A stretch of DNA of 7,356 nucleotides from Gemmatimonadales bacterium (GTDB lineage Bacteria; Gemmatimonadota; Gemmatimonadetes; Gemmatimonadales; GWC2-71-9). The position numbers and the translations under genes were made by a program. Shown piece by piece: positions 6,644 to 7,356 of the stretch (within the stretch, counting starts at the first letter, position 1; every line of letters begins with the position of its first letter). The stretch is from contig JACDDX010000081.1 of assembly GCA_013816685.1 (NCBI GenBank), positions 1 through 7,356 of the forward strand, given 5' to 3'. Under the pieces are notes generated by a model that was not told where the DNA came from, did no database searches, and saw only the letters and a list, made by a program, of their open reading frames with translations.

Positions 6644-6807
6644 GATTCGGCTCCTGTTCGATGGTGGTCACCCACCGGATCGGCGGCTGGCGCCCGGCGG
6701 CCGGGCTTCCTGCCGCGCTCCAACAGGTGATTGGCGTAGATCGCCTCGATGCGTCCGTCGCGCTGGTTCGGATAGTAGTTGCCGGTGCCCATGATACCGA
6801 TCTTCAT
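6640..6807 (-). pseudogene. Internally deleted remnant of an F420-dependent NADP oxidoreductase-like gene (55 codons)
   Basis: The ORF starts MKIGIMGTGN, the Rossmann dinucleotide-binding start of NADPH-dependent F420 reductase-like proteins. At residue 10 it jumps to YYPNQRDGRIEAI, which in intact relatives (GNYYP-QRDGRI-AI) lies near residue 90. At residues 23-24 it jumps again to YANHLLERGRKPG, normally about 25 residues further on. The rest, RRAPAADPVGDHHRT, is not clearly family sequence. Both losses keep the reading frame. A strong GGAGGAG ribosome site (6816-6810) precedes ATG 6807-6805. That ATG overlaps the GNAT stop as ATGA, and its own TGA (6642-6640) overlaps the VOC ATG in the same way. 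No enzyme activity is possible, since most of the fold is missing. It may persist only as a translated coupler. The parent-family placement is from memory. Confidence 0.7.
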
Positions 6808-7331
6808 AACTCCTCCGTTCGCTCACACCGCATCAGAAGCGCTCGGCCATCGGGGGTGTCCACCTCACCGATCGCGCGGAAGCCGGCCTTCTCGTAACAG
6901 CGGATCGCCCGCCGGTTCTCCGGCGCAGGGTCGGTCTGCACTCGCGTGACCGCCGGGTCGGCAAACAGGCGCTCCACGAACCCGCGAACCATCGCGGTCC
7001 CGATGCCGCGGCCTAGCTGCGCGGGATGGGCCAGAAACTGATCGATGCCCCGCACACCCGGATCGCGCTCCTCCGGCCACCATCCCTTGCCCGAGCCCAT
7101 CGCCACGTACGACTGGATGTGACCGATCGGTGCGCCATCGCCAAGCACGACGTACGCCCGCGTCGTCGACCCTTCGTCCAGCATCGGCCCGAACTCCTCC
7201 TCGACCTCGGCGCGGGAAGGCGTGGTGCCCCACCACTCGGCGACGTGCGGGCGCGTGAGCCACTCGTGCAGCAGCGGCAGGTCCGCGCGCGTCAGGGATC
7301 GAAAGGCGATGGCTGGCAGCCCAGCGGTCAC
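6804..7331 (-). CDS. AAC(6')-Ib-like GNAT acetyltransferase
   Basis: Acetyl-CoA-dependent N-acetyltransferase closely resembling aminoglycoside 6'-N-acetyltransferases of the AAC(6')-Ib type. Environmental members have uncertain substrates. Family blocks are LTRADLPLLHEWLTRPHVAEWWG (12-35, shown in part), SYVAMGSGKGWW (74-85), DPGVRGIDQFLAHPAQLGRGIGT (90-112, the acetyl-CoA loop at 105-112), VQTDPAPENRRAIRCYEKAGF (131-151) and TPDGRALLM. The tryptophan pair and the Asp of TPDG are kept; the two substitutions typical of the -cr fluoroquinolone variant involve these regions and are not seen. The start is GTG 7331 with no clear Shine-Dalgarno. The frame stays open to the window edge, so the true start could lie further upstream. 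Its stop overlaps the next ATG by ATGA, making it the first visible gene of a three-cistron run. Confidence 0.88.
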   Translation of the reverse strand: MTAGLPAIAFRSLTRADLPLLHEWLTRPHVAEWWGTTPSRAEVEEEFGPMLDEGSTTRAYVVLGDGAPIGHIQSYVAMGSGKGWWPEERDPGVRGIDQFLAHPAQLGRGIGTAMVRGFVERLFADPAVTRVQTDPAPENRRAIRCYEKAGFRAIGEVDTPDGRALLMRCERTEEL

Positions 7332-7356
7332 GGCCCAGCACCGGACTCGTCCACGA

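Overview
The window is GC-rich bacterial DNA with tightly packed genes. It probably comes from a soil or environmental bacterium, but nothing in it fixes the phylum. One clue is a GTTC-N7-GTTC direct repeat upstream of the DnaE-type gene. This is the LexA-box form known best from Alphaproteobacteria, so the host may use a LexA of that recognition type. No rRNA, tRNA, CRISPR array or complete insertion sequence was seen.

Left part (2-1774, minus): the first 591 codons of a DnaE2-like replicative/error-prone DNA polymerase alpha subunit. It runs off the left edge and is read away from a short regulatory region (1775-1905). That region holds the putative LexA box on the polymerase side and a small palindrome with promoter-like elements on the other side. 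Reading the other way (1906-2931, plus) is a two-gene Xre/MbcA/ParS-type antitoxin plus RES-domain toxin operon. Both genes are intact and lie in the same reading frame, separated by one stop codon.

Middle part (2938-5402): a graveyard of defence genes. Tail-to-tail with the toxin is a type I restriction HsdR pseudogene (minus). It lacks its nuclease domain and Walker A and is broken by three single-base indels plus an out-of-frame internal deletion. About 190 bp of unassigned DNA, containing a motif resembling a Tn5/IS50 end, separates it from a 5'- and 3'-truncated DUF262 (GmrS/SspE-like DGQQR) fragment on the plus strand. The flanking genes show no frameshifts, so this reads as local decay and rearrangement rather than generally poor sequence.

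Right part (5439-7331): ordinary accessory metabolism or resistance genes. A DUF4287 plus SRPBCC/AHSA1 protein (plus) converges on a minus-strand cluster. In transcription order the cluster is an AAC(6')-Ib-like GNAT acetyltransferase, a 55-codon remnant of an F420-dependent NADP oxidoreductase-like gene with two in-frame internal deletions, and a PhnB-like VOC protein. All three are linked by ATGA stop/start overlaps.

I do not see a complete new system. The most notable points are the doubly shortened but frame-preserving mini-gene, the SOS-type box facing a toxin-antitoxin operon, the same-frame antitoxin/toxin pair, and the hybrid junction at the broken hsdR 5' end.
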